Source of the DNA: Bacteroidales bacterium
GTDB lineage: Bacteria; Bacteroidota; Bacteroidia; Bacteroidales; JAQXIO01
NCBI GenBank assembly: GCA_029007825.1
Contig: JAQXIO010000032.1
Coordinates: 1-64,000, forward strand
Length of the DNA stretch: 64,000 bases
Direction: 5' to 3'
Position 1 is the stretch's first letter. Every line of letters begins with the position of its first letter. The translations under genes and the position numbers were made by a program. This document shows positions 48,647 through 57,800 of the stretch, in pieces. Below the pieces are notes generated by a model. The model searched no databases and had not been told where the DNA came from. It saw only the letters and a list, made by a program, of their open reading frames with translations.

Positions 48647-49207
48647 TTAAACAGTCATAATTTCACGTTCTTTCGCAGCAAAAAGTTCATCTATCTTTTT
48701 TATAAATTTATCATGTATTTTCTGAACATCATTCTCTGCATCTTTTTCAACATCTTCCGGCACCCCCTCTTTAATTGATTTCTTTAATCCTTCTATAGCG
48801 TCACGGCGAGCATTACGAACACCGATTTTAGCATTTTCCGCTTCCTGCTTCGATTGCTTTACCAATGTCTTTCTCCGTTCTTCCGTAAGAGGAGGAATTC
48901 CTATCCGGATAATTTCTCCATTATTTTCAGGTGTAATGCCAAGATCAGAATTAATAATAGCTTTTTCAATATCACGAATCAGGGGCTTTTCCCACGGTTG
49001 AATAACAATTGTCTTAGCATCAGGCGTATTAATAGATGCTACATTGGCGATAGGAACATTACTGCCGTAATATTCTACTTTAATACCATCCAAAATTTTC
49101 ACATTCGCCTTCCCGGCACGAATGTGTGAAAGTGCTTCGTCTAAAAACTCCACACTCATCTGCATCTTATCACGTGCTGCATCAATAAATTGCTTAACGT
49201 CTGCCAT
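48647..49207 (-). CDS. frr: Ribosome recycling factor
   Basis: RRF splits post-termination ribosomes together with EF-G. The 186 residues fit the family exactly. The [21 protein letters not shown] segment and the [33 protein letters not shown] helix define the two domains. It follows pyrH by 51 bases, and has a consensus promoter of its own whose -33 box lies in the end of pyrH. Confidence 0.97.
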   Translation of the reverse strand: MADVKQFIDAARDKMQMSVEFLDEALSHIRAGKANVKILDGIKVEYYGSNVPIANVASINTPDAKTIVIQPWEKPLIRDIEKAIINSDLGITPENNGEIIRIGIPPLTEERRKTLVKQSKQEAENAKIGVRNARRDAIEGLKKSIKEGVPEDVEKDAENDVQKIHDKFIKKIDELFAAKEREIMTV

Positions 49208-49243
49208 AAATATTTAATTATTGTTGAATAATTGATCTGTAAA

Positions 49244-49274
49244 CAAAGATAAATAAAATTAATTGTGCACCAAA
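49244..49274 (-). promoter_or_regulatory. Promoter of frr overlapping the end of pyrH
   Basis: On the minus strand, TTTG at 49274-49271, a 19-base spacer and TATCTTTG at 49251-49244 match the full consensus. The -33 box lies inside the last codons of pyrH. The frr ATG is 37 bases downstream of the -7 box. Confidence 0.7.
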
Positions 49275-49969
49275 GTCCCGATTTTTTCGCCTTTCATCAC
49301 TTTCAGTAGATTCCCCGGGGTGTCCATATCGAAGACAATAATAGGTAAATTATTCTCCTTACACATTGTCGTCGCGGTAAGGTCCATCACCTTTAATCCC
49401 CGATTGTATATTTCGTCGTAGGTAATTTCATCAAATTTTTCAGCTTTCGGGTCTTTTTCGGGATCGGCCGTATAAATTCCATCCACGCGCGTACCTTTCA
49501 GCATAACATCTGCCTCTATTTCAATGCCTCTCAAAGAAGATCCGGTATCGGTAGTAAAGAATGGGTTACCTGTTCCTGCAGATAAAATTACAATCTCTCC
49601 TTGCTCAAGCAATTCGATAGCCCGCCACTTATTGTAAAACTCGCCAATCGGTTCCATCCGGATTGCTGTAAGCACACGAGCTTTACCCCCTTTGGAAGTA
49701 AGAGCAGAACTGAGCGCCAGACTGTTTATGACCGTTGCAAGCATACCCATCTGATCGCCTTTTACCCGGTCAAAACCTTTTGACGCACCACTTAGCCCCC
49801 GGAAAATATTACCGCCACCAATTACAATTCCTATCTGGACTCCCATAGCAGCAACATCTTTTATCTGTGCGGCATATTCATCGAGCCGATTTTCATCAAT
49901 TCCGTACTGCTTTTTACCCATAAGTGATTCGCCACTTAATTTCAATAAGATTCTTCGATATTGAGCCAT
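49259..49969 (-). CDS. pyrH: UMP kinase
   Basis: PyrH phosphorylates UMP to UDP in pyrimidine nucleotide synthesis. The 236-residue protein belongs to the amino acid kinase fold, with the N-terminal KLSGESLMG, the glycine-rich GIVIGGGNIFRG and the late GTRVDGIYTADPEKDP block. Bacterial UMP kinases are hexameric and feedback-controlled by UTP and GTP. It precedes frr, the common pyrH-frr pairing. A -7 box TAACTTTG (minus strand, 49996-49989) is followed upstream by TTTG at 50018-50015 with an 18-base spacer. Confidence 0.97.
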   Translation of the reverse strand: MAQYRRILLKLSGESLMGKKQYGIDENRLDEYAAQIKDVAAMGVQIGIVIGGGNIFRGLSGASKGFDRVKGDQMGMLATVINSLALSSALTSKGGKARVLTAIRMEPIGEFYNKWRAIELLEQGEIVILSAGTGNPFFTTDTGSSLRGIEIEADVMLKGTRVDGIYTADPEKDPKAEKFDEITYDEIYNRGLKVMDLTATTMCKENNLPIIVFDMDTPGNLLKVMKGEKIGTLVHN

Positions 49970-49988
49970 ATTTTATTTTTTATTGTTA

Positions 49989-50018
49989 CAAAGTTAATGG
50001 ATTTCTCAGGACCTCAAA
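49989..50018 (-). promoter_or_regulatory. Putative promoter of pyrH
   Basis: On the minus strand, TTTG at 50018-50015, an 18-base spacer (one short of consensus) and TAACTTTG at 49996-49989. It lies in the 53-base gap between birA and pyrH. Confidence 0.55.
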
Positions 50019-50022
50019 CTTC

Positions 50023-50769
50023 TTATGAAAGAAGAAAAGAAATCTCTTTAAAATAATATTGCCGGCTATCCCCGTTTTCCATTGTTAAACAAAGCTTTCC
50101 ATTATTATCTATTCCCGATATCCGGGCATTAAAAATATTACCACCCTTATCTACATACGGATGAAAACCCTCTTTACGGAATAACGCATTCCGATAAGAT
50201 TCCCGTATTTGATTTTCTTTTCCTTCTTTTAATAAAGCATAGTTTGCCAACAGACGGGACAAAAATGCAGATAGCAATTCCTTTTTATCAATCTCTCTTC
50301 TTAGCAGCTGTCTTAACGAAACCGGATTCGGAGCATCCGAACAAAAAACTTCCTGATTTACATTCAAACCTATTCCTATGACGGAAGCCAGGATTTTTTT
50401 CCCGCAAATGTCATTCTCTATTAAAATTCCCGCTATTTTCCTTTCTTCATAATAAATATCGTTCGGCCATTTAATAAAAACAGGAGCTATATATTGTTCA
50501 AGCATCTCCTGTAAACTCAAGGCTACAATCTGAGAAATAATAAACTGCTCGTTAACTAAAACATTTCCGGGCTGCAAGAACGTACTAAAAAGAAGATTTT
50601 TCCCGGGTTCCGACTCCCAGCTATTACCCATTTGTCCACGCCCCTTCGTCTGAAACTCAGCCGTAACTGTTGTTCCTTCCGCTAGGATATTTTTTTGAAA
50701 CAAGCTTCTCAAATACTCATTTGTAGAAGAAGTTTCATCTAATTCAATAACCGGGTATGGAAAAATCAT
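50023..50769 (-). CDS. birA: Biotin-[acetyl-CoA carboxylase] ligase
   Basis: The enzyme activates biotin to biotinyl-AMP and joins it to the carrier protein of biotin-dependent carboxylases. At 248 residues it is the monofunctional class I form, with no N-terminal helix-turn-helix repressor domain. The GRGQMGNSWES motif binds the adenylate, and KWPNDIYYEERKIAGILIE is the second family signature. Its start overlaps the YjbR gene stop by 4 bases. Confidence 0.94.
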   Translation of the reverse strand: MIFPYPVIELDETSSTNEYLRSLFQKNILAEGTTVTAEFQTKGRGQMGNSWESEPGKNLLFSTFLQPGNVLVNEQFIISQIVALSLQEMLEQYIAPVFIKWPNDIYYEERKIAGILIENDICGKKILASVIGIGLNVNQEVFCSDAPNPVSLRQLLRREIDKKELLSAFLSRLLANYALLKEGKENQIRESYRNALFRKEGFHPYVDKGGNIFNARISGIDNNGKLCLTMENGDSRQYYFKEISFLLS

Positions 50770-51131
50770 TGTTGAAAAAGATTAAAGATCCTTTGTTTAT
50801 CTATTTTCGGCAAGCCCTCCACCACTTTTTTATAGGAATGTTCTATCCAGTCACGAATCTCATTATCCTGCATTTCACCGGTCAGATAAATTGTATTCCA
50901 GTGCTTTTTATTAAAGTGATATGCTGCCTCGACACAGCTATATTTTTCACGTAATTCGATGGCCTTTTCAGGATCACACTTAACGGAAAAGGAATGTCTT
51001 TCACTATCAAGAGGTAAAAGCAGGAACATTTTCCCGCAAACTTTAAAGATGAGAGTCACATCATCGAAAGGAAAAGCTTCCGTCGTTTCCGGCAATGTAA
51101 GACAAAAAGTACGAACTTCTTCTATATTCAT
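50766..51131 (-). CDS. MmcQ/YjbR family protein
   Basis: This 121-residue protein fits the MmcQ/YjbR (CyaY-like fold) family, small cytoplasmic proteins that have been proposed to bind DNA. Recognisable are the N-terminal TFCLTLPETTEAFPFDDVTL-like block and the KHWNTIYLTGEM strand. Function in Bacteroidota is not known. It is 12 bases downstream of YraN and overlaps birA by 4 bases, so all three form an operon. Confidence 0.88.
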   Translation of the reverse strand: MNIEEVRTFCLTLPETTEAFPFDDVTLIFKVCGKMFLLLPLDSERHSFSVKCDPEKAIELREKYSCVEAAYHFNKKHWNTIYLTGEMQDNEIRDWIEHSYKKVVEGLPKIDKQRIFNLFQQ

Positions 51132-51143
51132 AATAAATCTGTT

Positions 51144-51509
51144 TCATCCCATAGGAGGATAAAAAGCATCCTCTATATGATTAACCGTATACGCACCATT
51201 TTCTATGGTCACTGTCAACACATCAAAACGTACCGGCAAGGATATTTCCCGCTGTTTTACAAAAGTATCCGCTGCAATTACCAGATGACGGATTTTACGT
51301 GTATCCACAGCATCTTCTGGAAGCTGTAACAAATGGCCGGAACGGGTTTTCACTTCTACGATAATCAATTCACCTGCATATTCTGCTATTATATCAATTT
51401 CATAACGAAAACTCCGCCAATTCGTCTCCAAAATGGCATATCCTTTCTCTTTCAGGTATCTGACAGCAAAATCCTCTCCCGTTTGCCCCGTTTCGTTATG
51501 TCCAGCCAT
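51144..51509 (-). CDS. YraN family endonuclease-like protein
   Basis: This 121-residue protein is a UPF0102/YraN-type member of the restriction endonuclease-like fold. It has GQTGEDFAVRYL at the start, then EIDIIAEY and VEVKTRSG, giving the Glu, Asp and Glu-x-Lys pattern of a nuclease core. The substrate, often supposed to be a Holliday junction or other DNA, is unproven. It is the first gene of the YraN-YjbR-birA operon. A -7 box (TATTTTTG on the minus strand, 51528-51521) lies only 12 bases before the start. Confidence 0.9.
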   Translation of the reverse strand: MAGHNETGQTGEDFAVRYLKEKGYAILETNWRSFRYEIDIIAEYAGELIIVEVKTRSGHLLQLPEDAVDTRKIRHLVIAADTFVKQREISLPVRFDVLTVTIENGAYTVNHIEDAFYPPMG

Positions 51510-51520
51510 ATATTTTTTTG

Positions 51521-51528
51521 CAAAAATA
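51521..51528 (-). promoter_or_regulatory. Putative -7 element of the YraN-YjbR-birA operon
   Basis: On the minus strand, it reads TATTTTTG, fitting TAnnTTTG, 12 bases before the YraN ATG. That would leave a leader of about eight bases. No -33 box is clear. Confidence 0.4.
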
Positions 51529-51537
51529 AGGAAACTC

Positions 51538-51568
51538 TTTGTTTATAGAATTATACATTCTAATTTTG
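51538..51568 (+). promoter_or_regulatory. Bacteroidota promoter of the small RHH protein-tadA-lipid kinase operon
   Basis: TTTG at 51538-51541, a 19-base spacer and TAATTTTG at 51561-51568 form a full consensus. The ATG at 51579 is only 10 bases beyond the -7 box, so the expected leader is about seven bases long, near leaderless. Confidence 0.72.
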
Positions 51569-51578
51569 TACCACTAAA

Positions 51579-51797
51579 ATGAAACAAAACAGTCCGAATA
51601 AACAAAAGTCCCTTCGCAACCGACGTATCACCATATGGCTGAACGAAGAGGAATTTAAGGCATTGGAACGACATCTCTCTCATTTGGAAAACAAAAAGAA
51701 ATCCGAACATGTTAGAGAAATACTGATGCGTCATGTCTGGCTGCAACTTGAAGAGAATTATCCGACCCTTTTCCCCGAAAATGAAATGAGAAGATGA
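51579..51797 (+). CDS. Small ribbon-helix-helix-like protein, function unknown
   Basis: This 72-residue basic protein has the layout of a MetJ/Arc or MobC-like ribbon-helix-helix domain: a short strand RRITIWL (15-21), a helix with NEEEFKALERHLSHL (22-36), a turn of lysines, and a second helix SEHVREILMRHVWLQL (42-57). Such proteins bind DNA as dimers. MobC-type relatives act in relaxosomes, but there is no relaxase or other mobile gene nearby. The gene starts almost at its promoter and overlaps tadA by four bases (ATGA), so it should be co-expressed with tadA and the lipid kinase. Self-regulation of the operon is a guess. Confidence 0.7.
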   Translation: MKQNSPNKQKSLRNRRITIWLNEEEFKALERHLSHLENKKKSEHVREILMRHVWLQLEENYPTLFPENEMRR

Positions 51798-52243
51798 TGG
51801 AAAATCCAGATACCGACTCTAACTTTATGAGAATCGCTCTTAAGGAAGCTTTGCGTGCGGAGCAGGACAATGAAGTACCGATAGGGGCTGTAATCGTTTG
51901 CAACGGGAAAATTATAGCACGCACATATAATCAGACAGAGAAATTAAATGACCCTACGGCACATGCCGAACTTTTAGCAATAACTGCAGCGACAAATACA
52001 TTAGGAAGTAAATATCTTACGGATTGTACCCTTTATGTCACCGTAGAACCATGTGTTATGTGTGCAGGAGCCTTGGGTTGGGCGCAAATAGGCAGAGTCG
52101 TATTCGGAACCAAAGATGAAAAAAGAGGATTCCTGAAATTTGCACCACGGGCATTACACCCCAAAACGACACTAACCCAAGGAGTATTAGAACCAGAATG
52201 TGCATCACTTATTACTAAATTCTTCCAAAACAGACGTCAATGA
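51794..52243 (+). CDS. tadA: tRNA adenosine(34) deaminase
   Basis: TadA converts A34 to inosine in the anticodon of tRNA-Arg(ACG), which is needed to read CGN codons. The 149-residue cytidine-deaminase-fold protein has His57-Ala-Glu59 (zinc and proton shuttle) and Pro86-Cys87 with Cys90. The N-terminal NEVPIGAVIV strand is typical. A different nucleoside deaminase such as guanine deaminase is less likely because of the length and motif pattern. It overlaps the small RHH gene and the lipid kinase gene by four bases each. Confidence 0.9.
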   Translation: MMENPDTDSNFMRIALKEALRAEQDNEVPIGAVIVCNGKIIARTYNQTEKLNDPTAHAELLAITAATNTLGSKYLTDCTLYVTVEPCVMCAGALGWAQIGRVVFGTKDEKRGFLKFAPRALHPKTTLTQGVLEPECASLITKFFQNRRQ

Positions 52244-53118
52244 AAAAACGTATTTTAGCGATCGTAAATCCTATTGCGGGAACCAATACGAAAACAGATA
52301 TTTTTTCACAAATAAAAAATTCTTTTGACGATTCTGCTTATAATCTGGATATAATAACAACTCAATATGCCGGACACGCACAGGAACTGAGTAAAAAAGC
52401 TGTTGCCGAGCATATAGATGTCGTAATTGCCGTAGGTGGCGACGGGACGGTAAATGAAACAGCTAAAGGTCTCATTCAAAGCGAGACTGCTTTGGGTATA
52501 ATTCCAGTAGGCTCAGGAAACGGGCTTGCACGTGATTTACATATTCCTATTTCAGTACGTTCTGCTGTTAATGTGATAAAAAAAGGACATACGACATCCA
52601 TCGATTACGGCACAGCAAACGATTTACCCTTTTTCGGCACCTTTGGCGTCGGCTTCGACGCAGAGGTTAGTAAGCGTTTTGCCCAAAGCGGTTCACGTGG
52701 TTTCATCTCCTATATCAAAAACAGCATTGAAGAATACGCAAATTTTCAACCCGAAGAGTATCGGGTAATCACTGAACATGGAGAAATTCTGGAGAAAGCT
52801 TTTCTTGTCAATTGTGCAAACACCTCGCAGTTCGGAAATAATGCTTATATAGCTCCCCACGCACGTTTGCAGGACGGGAAAATGACAGTTACATTATTAA
52901 AACCTTTTCCACCTATCGAAGCTTTACCACTTGCATTTCAGTTATTCAACAAGCAAATCGATAAAAGCAGGCATATTCTGAGTTTCGAAAGCAAATCCCT
53001 TATTATCGAACGACAAAATGCAGGAACTGCACATTTAGACGGAGATCCAACCTATATGGACGCGGAAATAAAAATCAAAACAGTTCACTTGGGATTAAAA
53101 GTCATCACACCAAGCTAA
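52240..53118 (+). CDS. Diacylglycerol/lipid kinase family protein (YegS-like)
   Basis: This 292-residue protein belongs to the DAGK catalytic family. The nucleotide-binding GGDGTVNE motif is at residues 66-73, preceded by the family start KRILAIVNPIAGTN, and PVGSGNGLARDL follows. Members phosphorylate diacylglycerol, ceramide, phosphatidylglycerol or polyprenols at the cytoplasmic face of the membrane. In sphingolipid-making Bacteroidales a sphingoid or ceramide kinase role is conceivable, but not shown by the sequence. It starts inside the tadA stop and converges with DUF4834, seven bases apart. Confidence 0.9.
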   Translation: MKKRILAIVNPIAGTNTKTDIFSQIKNSFDDSAYNLDIITTQYAGHAQELSKKAVAEHIDVVIAVGGDGTVNETAKGLIQSETALGIIPVGSGNGLARDLHIPISVRSAVNVIKKGHTTSIDYGTANDLPFFGTFGVGFDAEVSKRFAQSGSRGFISYIKNSIEEYANFQPEEYRVITEHGEILEKAFLVNCANTSQFGNNAYIAPHARLQDGKMTVTLLKPFPPIEALPLAFQLFNKQIDKSRHILSFESKSLIIERQNAGTAHLDGDPTYMDAEIKIKTVHLGLKVITPS

Positions 53119-53125
53119 CAACCGA

Positions 53126-53374
53126 TTATTTTATTTCTTCATAATCCGTATATTCTCCCTGATCCTTATCGAATATCTTTTTTCGTGAAGAGGTGTGGGC
53201 AGTCTGTGTATCCCTCTGATTATTCTTATATTCCTTTCTCGAAGAAGTATCTTTTCGTGGACGAGGCGGTGGTGTCATCCCAAACATACGGGCCAAGAAG
53301 CGCAAAAAAGAAAATCCCAGCAAAAAGACTAACAAAAAAAAGAATAATATGATTATCAGCAGAAACTTCAACAT
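53126..53374 (-). CDS. DUF4834 family small membrane protein
   Basis: This 82-residue protein has one N-terminal transmembrane helix (residues 3-24, rich in Leu, Ile and Phe), then a Pro/Arg-rich and charged cytoplasmic tail (MTPPPRPRKDTSSRKEYK then acidic residues at the end). It fits DUF4834, a Bacteroidota-specific family. No function is known. It is the last gene after psd and pssA on the minus strand, 29 bases after pssA, so a link to the membrane is plausible. Confidence 0.75.
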   Translation of the reverse strand: MLKFLLIIILFFFLLVFLLGFSFLRFLARMFGMTPPPRPRKDTSSRKEYKNNQRDTQTAHTSSRKKIFDKDQGEYTDYEEIK

Positions 53375-53403
53375 GACACGTACAAATTTTATTTTTTAAA
53401 CAT

Positions 53404-54105
53404 TCAGGAGCGACCTGTTTTCTTTTGCGTGAAAACAGAAAGAATGATATATAAAGCTACTGAAAGGACTACGCCTCCCAAAGTAAAAAATACACACAGA
53501 AACAGGGCAGCGACAATAAACGGATAGCGCTGTTCATTTCCCTTCCAGGCCAGAGACTTCGCTTTCATCGAGAACATAGGGATATTTGAAACCATCAACC
53601 AGGAAAATACTGGAATCAGAAATATCAGCACCAGAAAAAACGGCTGCAACAATTCATCACTGATCGTCATCGAAGACATAGCCCCCCAAAAAAGCGCATT
53701 TGCAGGTGTCGGCAATCCGATAAAGTTTCTTGTCTGACGCGCATCGTGATTAAATTTTGCGAGCCTTAAAGCCGAAAATACAGGTAGAAGAAAAGCCAGA
53801 TAAGGTATAACCGGATGAATATTTCCCATATCGATAGCCAAACCATGAAGCCTGTAAAAAAGAATCATGGCAGGAGCAATACCGAATGTAACAAGGTCGG
53901 CCAACGAATCGAGATCTTTTCCTATTGATGAATAGGCATTCAAAAGTCGCGCCGCTAAACCATCCAGAAAATCAAAAAAAGCACCGATTAAAATAGCAAT
54001 AAATGCAGCCTGAGGCAAAGTCGGAGCCAACACGATTGCGACACAACCCGATACCAAATTAAGAGAGGTTATTGAGTTCGGAATATTTCGATATAAATTT
54101 TTCAT
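53404..54105 (-). CDS. pssA: CDP-diacylglycerol-serine O-phosphatidyltransferase
   Basis: PssA makes phosphatidylserine from CDP-diacylglycerol and serine. The 233-residue membrane protein has the CDP-alcohol phosphotransferase motif with Asp48-Gly49, Arg53, Gly62, Asp66 and Asp70, and about seven or eight hydrophobic helices. The hydrophobic pattern and the start PNSITSLNLVSG match the family. It overlaps psd by 4 bases; the product is decarboxylated by Psd to phosphatidylethanolamine. Confidence 0.95.
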   Translation of the reverse strand: MKNLYRNIPNSITSLNLVSGCVAIVLAPTLPQAAFIAILIGAFFDFLDGLAARLLNAYSSIGKDLDSLADLVTFGIAPAMILFYRLHGLAIDMGNIHPVIPYLAFLLPVFSALRLAKFNHDARQTRNFIGLPTPANALFWGAMSSMTISDELLQPFFLVLIFLIPVFSWLMVSNIPMFSMKAKSLAWKGNEQRYPFIVAALFLCVFFTLGGVVLSVALYIILSVFTQKKTGRS

Positions 54106-54770
54106 TTTATCACTGGCAATTTTGCAATCTGTGTTATATTTCCTGTTACTTTCTGATCCATCTCGACCAATAATTCAGAGCCCAGTGGCAAATAAAGGTC
54201 GACTCGGGAACCGAATTTTATAAATCCCAGTTCATCATTAATTTTATAGGACTTTCCTTTCCTGGGATAAGTTACAATTCGTCTGGCCAAAGCTCCGGCA
54301 ACTTGCCTTACCAATATTTCCTGTCCGTTTTCAGCCTTAATTACGACCGTCGACCGTTCGTTCTCCGTACTCGATTTGGGCAAATAGGCAGCCATAAAAC
54401 GACCGCTATGATGAACTACGTACATAACCGACCCAGCAAAAGGAATCCAATTCGCATGAACATTAAATACGGTCATGAAGATCGAAACCTGTAATCTTCT
54501 ATCATTAAACCATTCATTTTCCTCCACCTCTTCTATCGCGACAATCGTACCATCGGCCGGAGCTACGATCATATTCTCAACTTCTCCCTTATATATCCTT
54601 TTCGGATAGCGGAAAAAGTTTAACAATAACAAAAAAAATACCGCCGAAATAATATGAAATGCTTGTCGAAAATGCGACGGCTCGTTATTGTGTGCTATTA
54701 ACAAGTTCAACAGCAGCAATACCATAAAACTCGCTAATAAGATGGATGTCCCTTCTCTATGAATTTTCAT
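54102..54770 (-). CDS. psd: Phosphatidylserine decarboxylase
   Basis: Psd makes phosphatidylethanolamine from phosphatidylserine. I use the start at 54770 (222 residues, MKIHREGTSIL), followed by a membrane helix at 9-27 and another near 36-52; a longer frame to 54833 adds unrelated residues. This is the short archaeal/Bacteroidota type of the enzyme: the self-cleavage site that generates the pyruvoyl cofactor is Gly187-Ser188 in IKFGSRVDL. The PADGTIV strand and the VHANWIPFAG loop are family features. It is coupled to pssA by a 4-base overlap. Confidence 0.95.
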   Translation of the reverse strand: MKIHREGTSILLASFMVLLLLNLLIAHNNEPSHFRQAFHIISAVFFLLLLNFFRYPKRIYKGEVENMIVAPADGTIVAIEEVEENEWFNDRRLQVSIFMTVFNVHANWIPFAGSVMYVVHHSGRFMAAYLPKSSTENERSTVVIKAENGQEILVRQVAGALARRIVTYPRKGKSYKINDELGFIKFGSRVDLYLPLGSELLVEMDQKVTGNITQIAKLPVIK

Positions 54771-54841
54771 TATGGGTTTTTCTATATTACAAAAGTAATC
54801 TTTTCCGTGATAACCGCAAAATTGTTCATTCAAATACGATA

Positions 54842-57800
54842 CTATCTGATCCGGACAATCTTATCCAAAGATACATACCACAAATACCCTTTCGTATTCT
54901 TAAATCCCATATTGTCTATCAAACGACAATAGGAGTCAATTTGTTTTGAATAACGCTCTTCTTCAACCTCTCCGAACTTATAATCCACGACCTCTATTTT
55001 GTTTGTTTTTTCATCCAGCATAATTCTGTCGGGAATTTTTATTCCGTTTAAAGAAGAAAGGACTGGTTGTTCCGAAAAAACTTTCAATGATGAATCAAAC
55101 CAGCTTTTAACCAGAGGTTCAGTCATTTTTTCATTCAATACCATTGACAATTTAGCGGCCTGCTGCTCATTTAAATCACCCGACTCAAGTAATGCCTTAA
55201 CAACGCTCGGTATATCTTCAAGAGTCACTATCCGGCTTAACACTTTATGCATAAAAATACCATACCCTCTTTTATCTTCCATCTTGCTGAATACCGGATT
55301 TTGCCTAAGACGTAATTTCAAACGTTTTCCTTTGTCAGCATAATATAAATCAGGACTCTTCTCTTCTTTATTTTCTCCCTTTTTATCGTTAATATTCAGA
55401 TTTACATATTTCTCACCATAACAAATTTCACCTACCGGCTCATTTAAATCACAGGAAAAACAACCATAAAAAATATTCGCTATACTTGAAAAACGATCAC
55501 CGGACTTTTTAGGTACCGGCGTATAAATCAGCATTTGTTCTTTTGCTCGGGTCAAAGCCACGTAAAGAGTATTCAAACTATCGATAAAAACATATTTCCT
55601 CTCTTCATAATACTCTTTCTCAAAAATCGTATTTACCAGTTTACTACTATACTTAACCGGAAGAAAGGCAAAATTATTAAAAGGAAAAACGGTCGGCTTA
55701 CACCACAGAATATTCTCTTTCGACGCATCCATATCCATTTTCCAATCACAAAAAGGAATTATAACATGCTTAAATCCCAATCCTTTCGCTTTATGAATCG
55801 TCATAACGCGAACCGCCTCCTGCGTATCCGGGATAGATATCGTTTTATTAATTCCGCTTTTATCCCACCACTCCATGAATAAAGAGAGCTCCTGACTATT
55901 ATTCGAAGCAAAGTCTAAAACCAGGTCTAAAAATGATTGTAAAAATATTTTATCGTTTTCATCGAACAAATCGCAGAATCTTACCAATAAACGTTCACTC
56001 AATTCATAAAGAGTATTCTCTGTATTATTCAAAATCCCGGAAAGGGCTGACTTATTTTCAATCGTATGGAAAAGCTGATCAATATCCATATCGGCAGCCC
56101 CTGTCTTCTGCTGTTTCAACCGTTCTAATTGTATGGCAAACTGAAACCTAACCGTATCCGATGCAGGATTCTCAATAAACCGAAAAGCAGCTAAAAGTAA
56201 CTGAACTGCTTTTGACGAAGATATTTTAAGAGCTTCATCCGATACTATGTCGTATTTATACACCGACTCCGGATGCAATCGCTTATATTCAAGAAGAATC
56301 TGTGCCACTGCAGCAGCCTCACTTTTGCGCCTTACCAAAATAGCAATATCACGGAGAGCCGCCCCCTGAGCCTGTAATTCTTCCAAATCCTTAGGCAATC
56401 GCCTATAAACTTCTTCTCGCCAATTACTATCTTTGGAGTTTTCGATAAAAGAGAGCCGGACATATCCTAAGTTATTCCCGTCTGTTACCGGAATCTTTTG
56501 ATTAACATCAGCATATGCCTGCTTTATTACATCGAAAAGTGCATTCTCAAAAGACCCTTTTTCATCCTGGGATCTTTCTACTTCTTCTTTCAACCATCCG
56601 AAAAGGTGATTATTGAAAAATACAATATTTGTCTTACTCCTCCAGTTCTGCTCTAAATTATCCTTCTTTATGTCAAACAAATTCAAATCAGACTCCACCT
56701 TTTCGCTCAACAGCCGCCAATCGGAATTACGGAAACGATAGATGCTTTGCTTCACATCTCCGACAATCAAATCACTCTTATGTGACGATAAGCTCTCTTT
56801 CAACAATGGTAAAAAATTTTGCCATTGCAGATTAGAGGTATCCTGAAATTCATCTATCATATAATGGTCGATACGAGTCCCGACTTTCTCATAAATAAAA
56901 GGCGCATCGGCTTGCCCCACTATTTTATTTAACAATTCAGTAGTATCGAGAATAAACAAAAGATTTTTTTCTTGTGCATATTCTGACAAATGCCGGGATA
57001 TATCACCCAAGAGTGCCAGTTTGAAAAAATACTGATCTATAACATCGGCCGTGTTATAGTAAATAAAATCCGTTTCAAAAAGAGTTATCAAAGCCCCTAC
57101 ACAATCGTTAAGGCCAGCATCGTAAGCAGCCTCTACAGCCCGAACAATTTCTGAATCAGCATTCTTCGCCGTCCATTCTGATAAATTATTATGAAGCCGG
57201 ACAAACGACTCCTTTAATTCCGGAATATAACCATTTAAAATATAATCGAATATCCTGAAAGGAGATCTTGTTACTCCTCCCTTAAAAGAGCCGGAAGTAA
57301 GTCCGAAATTTTCTATTATTTTTGTGGCTTGTTTCCCTATATCCAATAACTCTTTCTGAAATTCACGTTTTATCTTCTTTAGCTCCAAGCCAAAAGCTTT
57401 TAATTTTTCCTTGTCTTCAATATCTTTACGAATTGCATTCTGATACAACCGGAACGTCTCTTTAAACAGCTCCTTAGAAAGAGAAGATAATTCTCTTTTT
57501 ATATTCCATGAAGCTCCTTCTTCAAGTTTATTCTCAGAAAATGCAATCAGCCATTTTAACAAATCGTTATTTTCTTTCAAAGCCAGCGAAGCATAAATAC
57601 GGTCTATTACAATTTCAAGGCTTTTCTCCGTATCCAATTCCAACGTATAACCCTCGTTCAAACCTATTTCTCGGGTAAAAGAACGTAAAACCTGTTGAAA
57701 AAATTTATCAATCGTGCTTACCGAAAACGAAGAATAATCATGAAGTATCGCCTGTAGAATGAAACGCGCTTTTCCCTGAATACGTAATGACGCCTCTTTT

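Noticed and set aside
51579..51797. Remnant of a plasmid mobilisation module (MobC-like)
   Set aside because: No relaxase, integrase, repeats or change in composition lies near, and the gene is tightly coupled to tadA.
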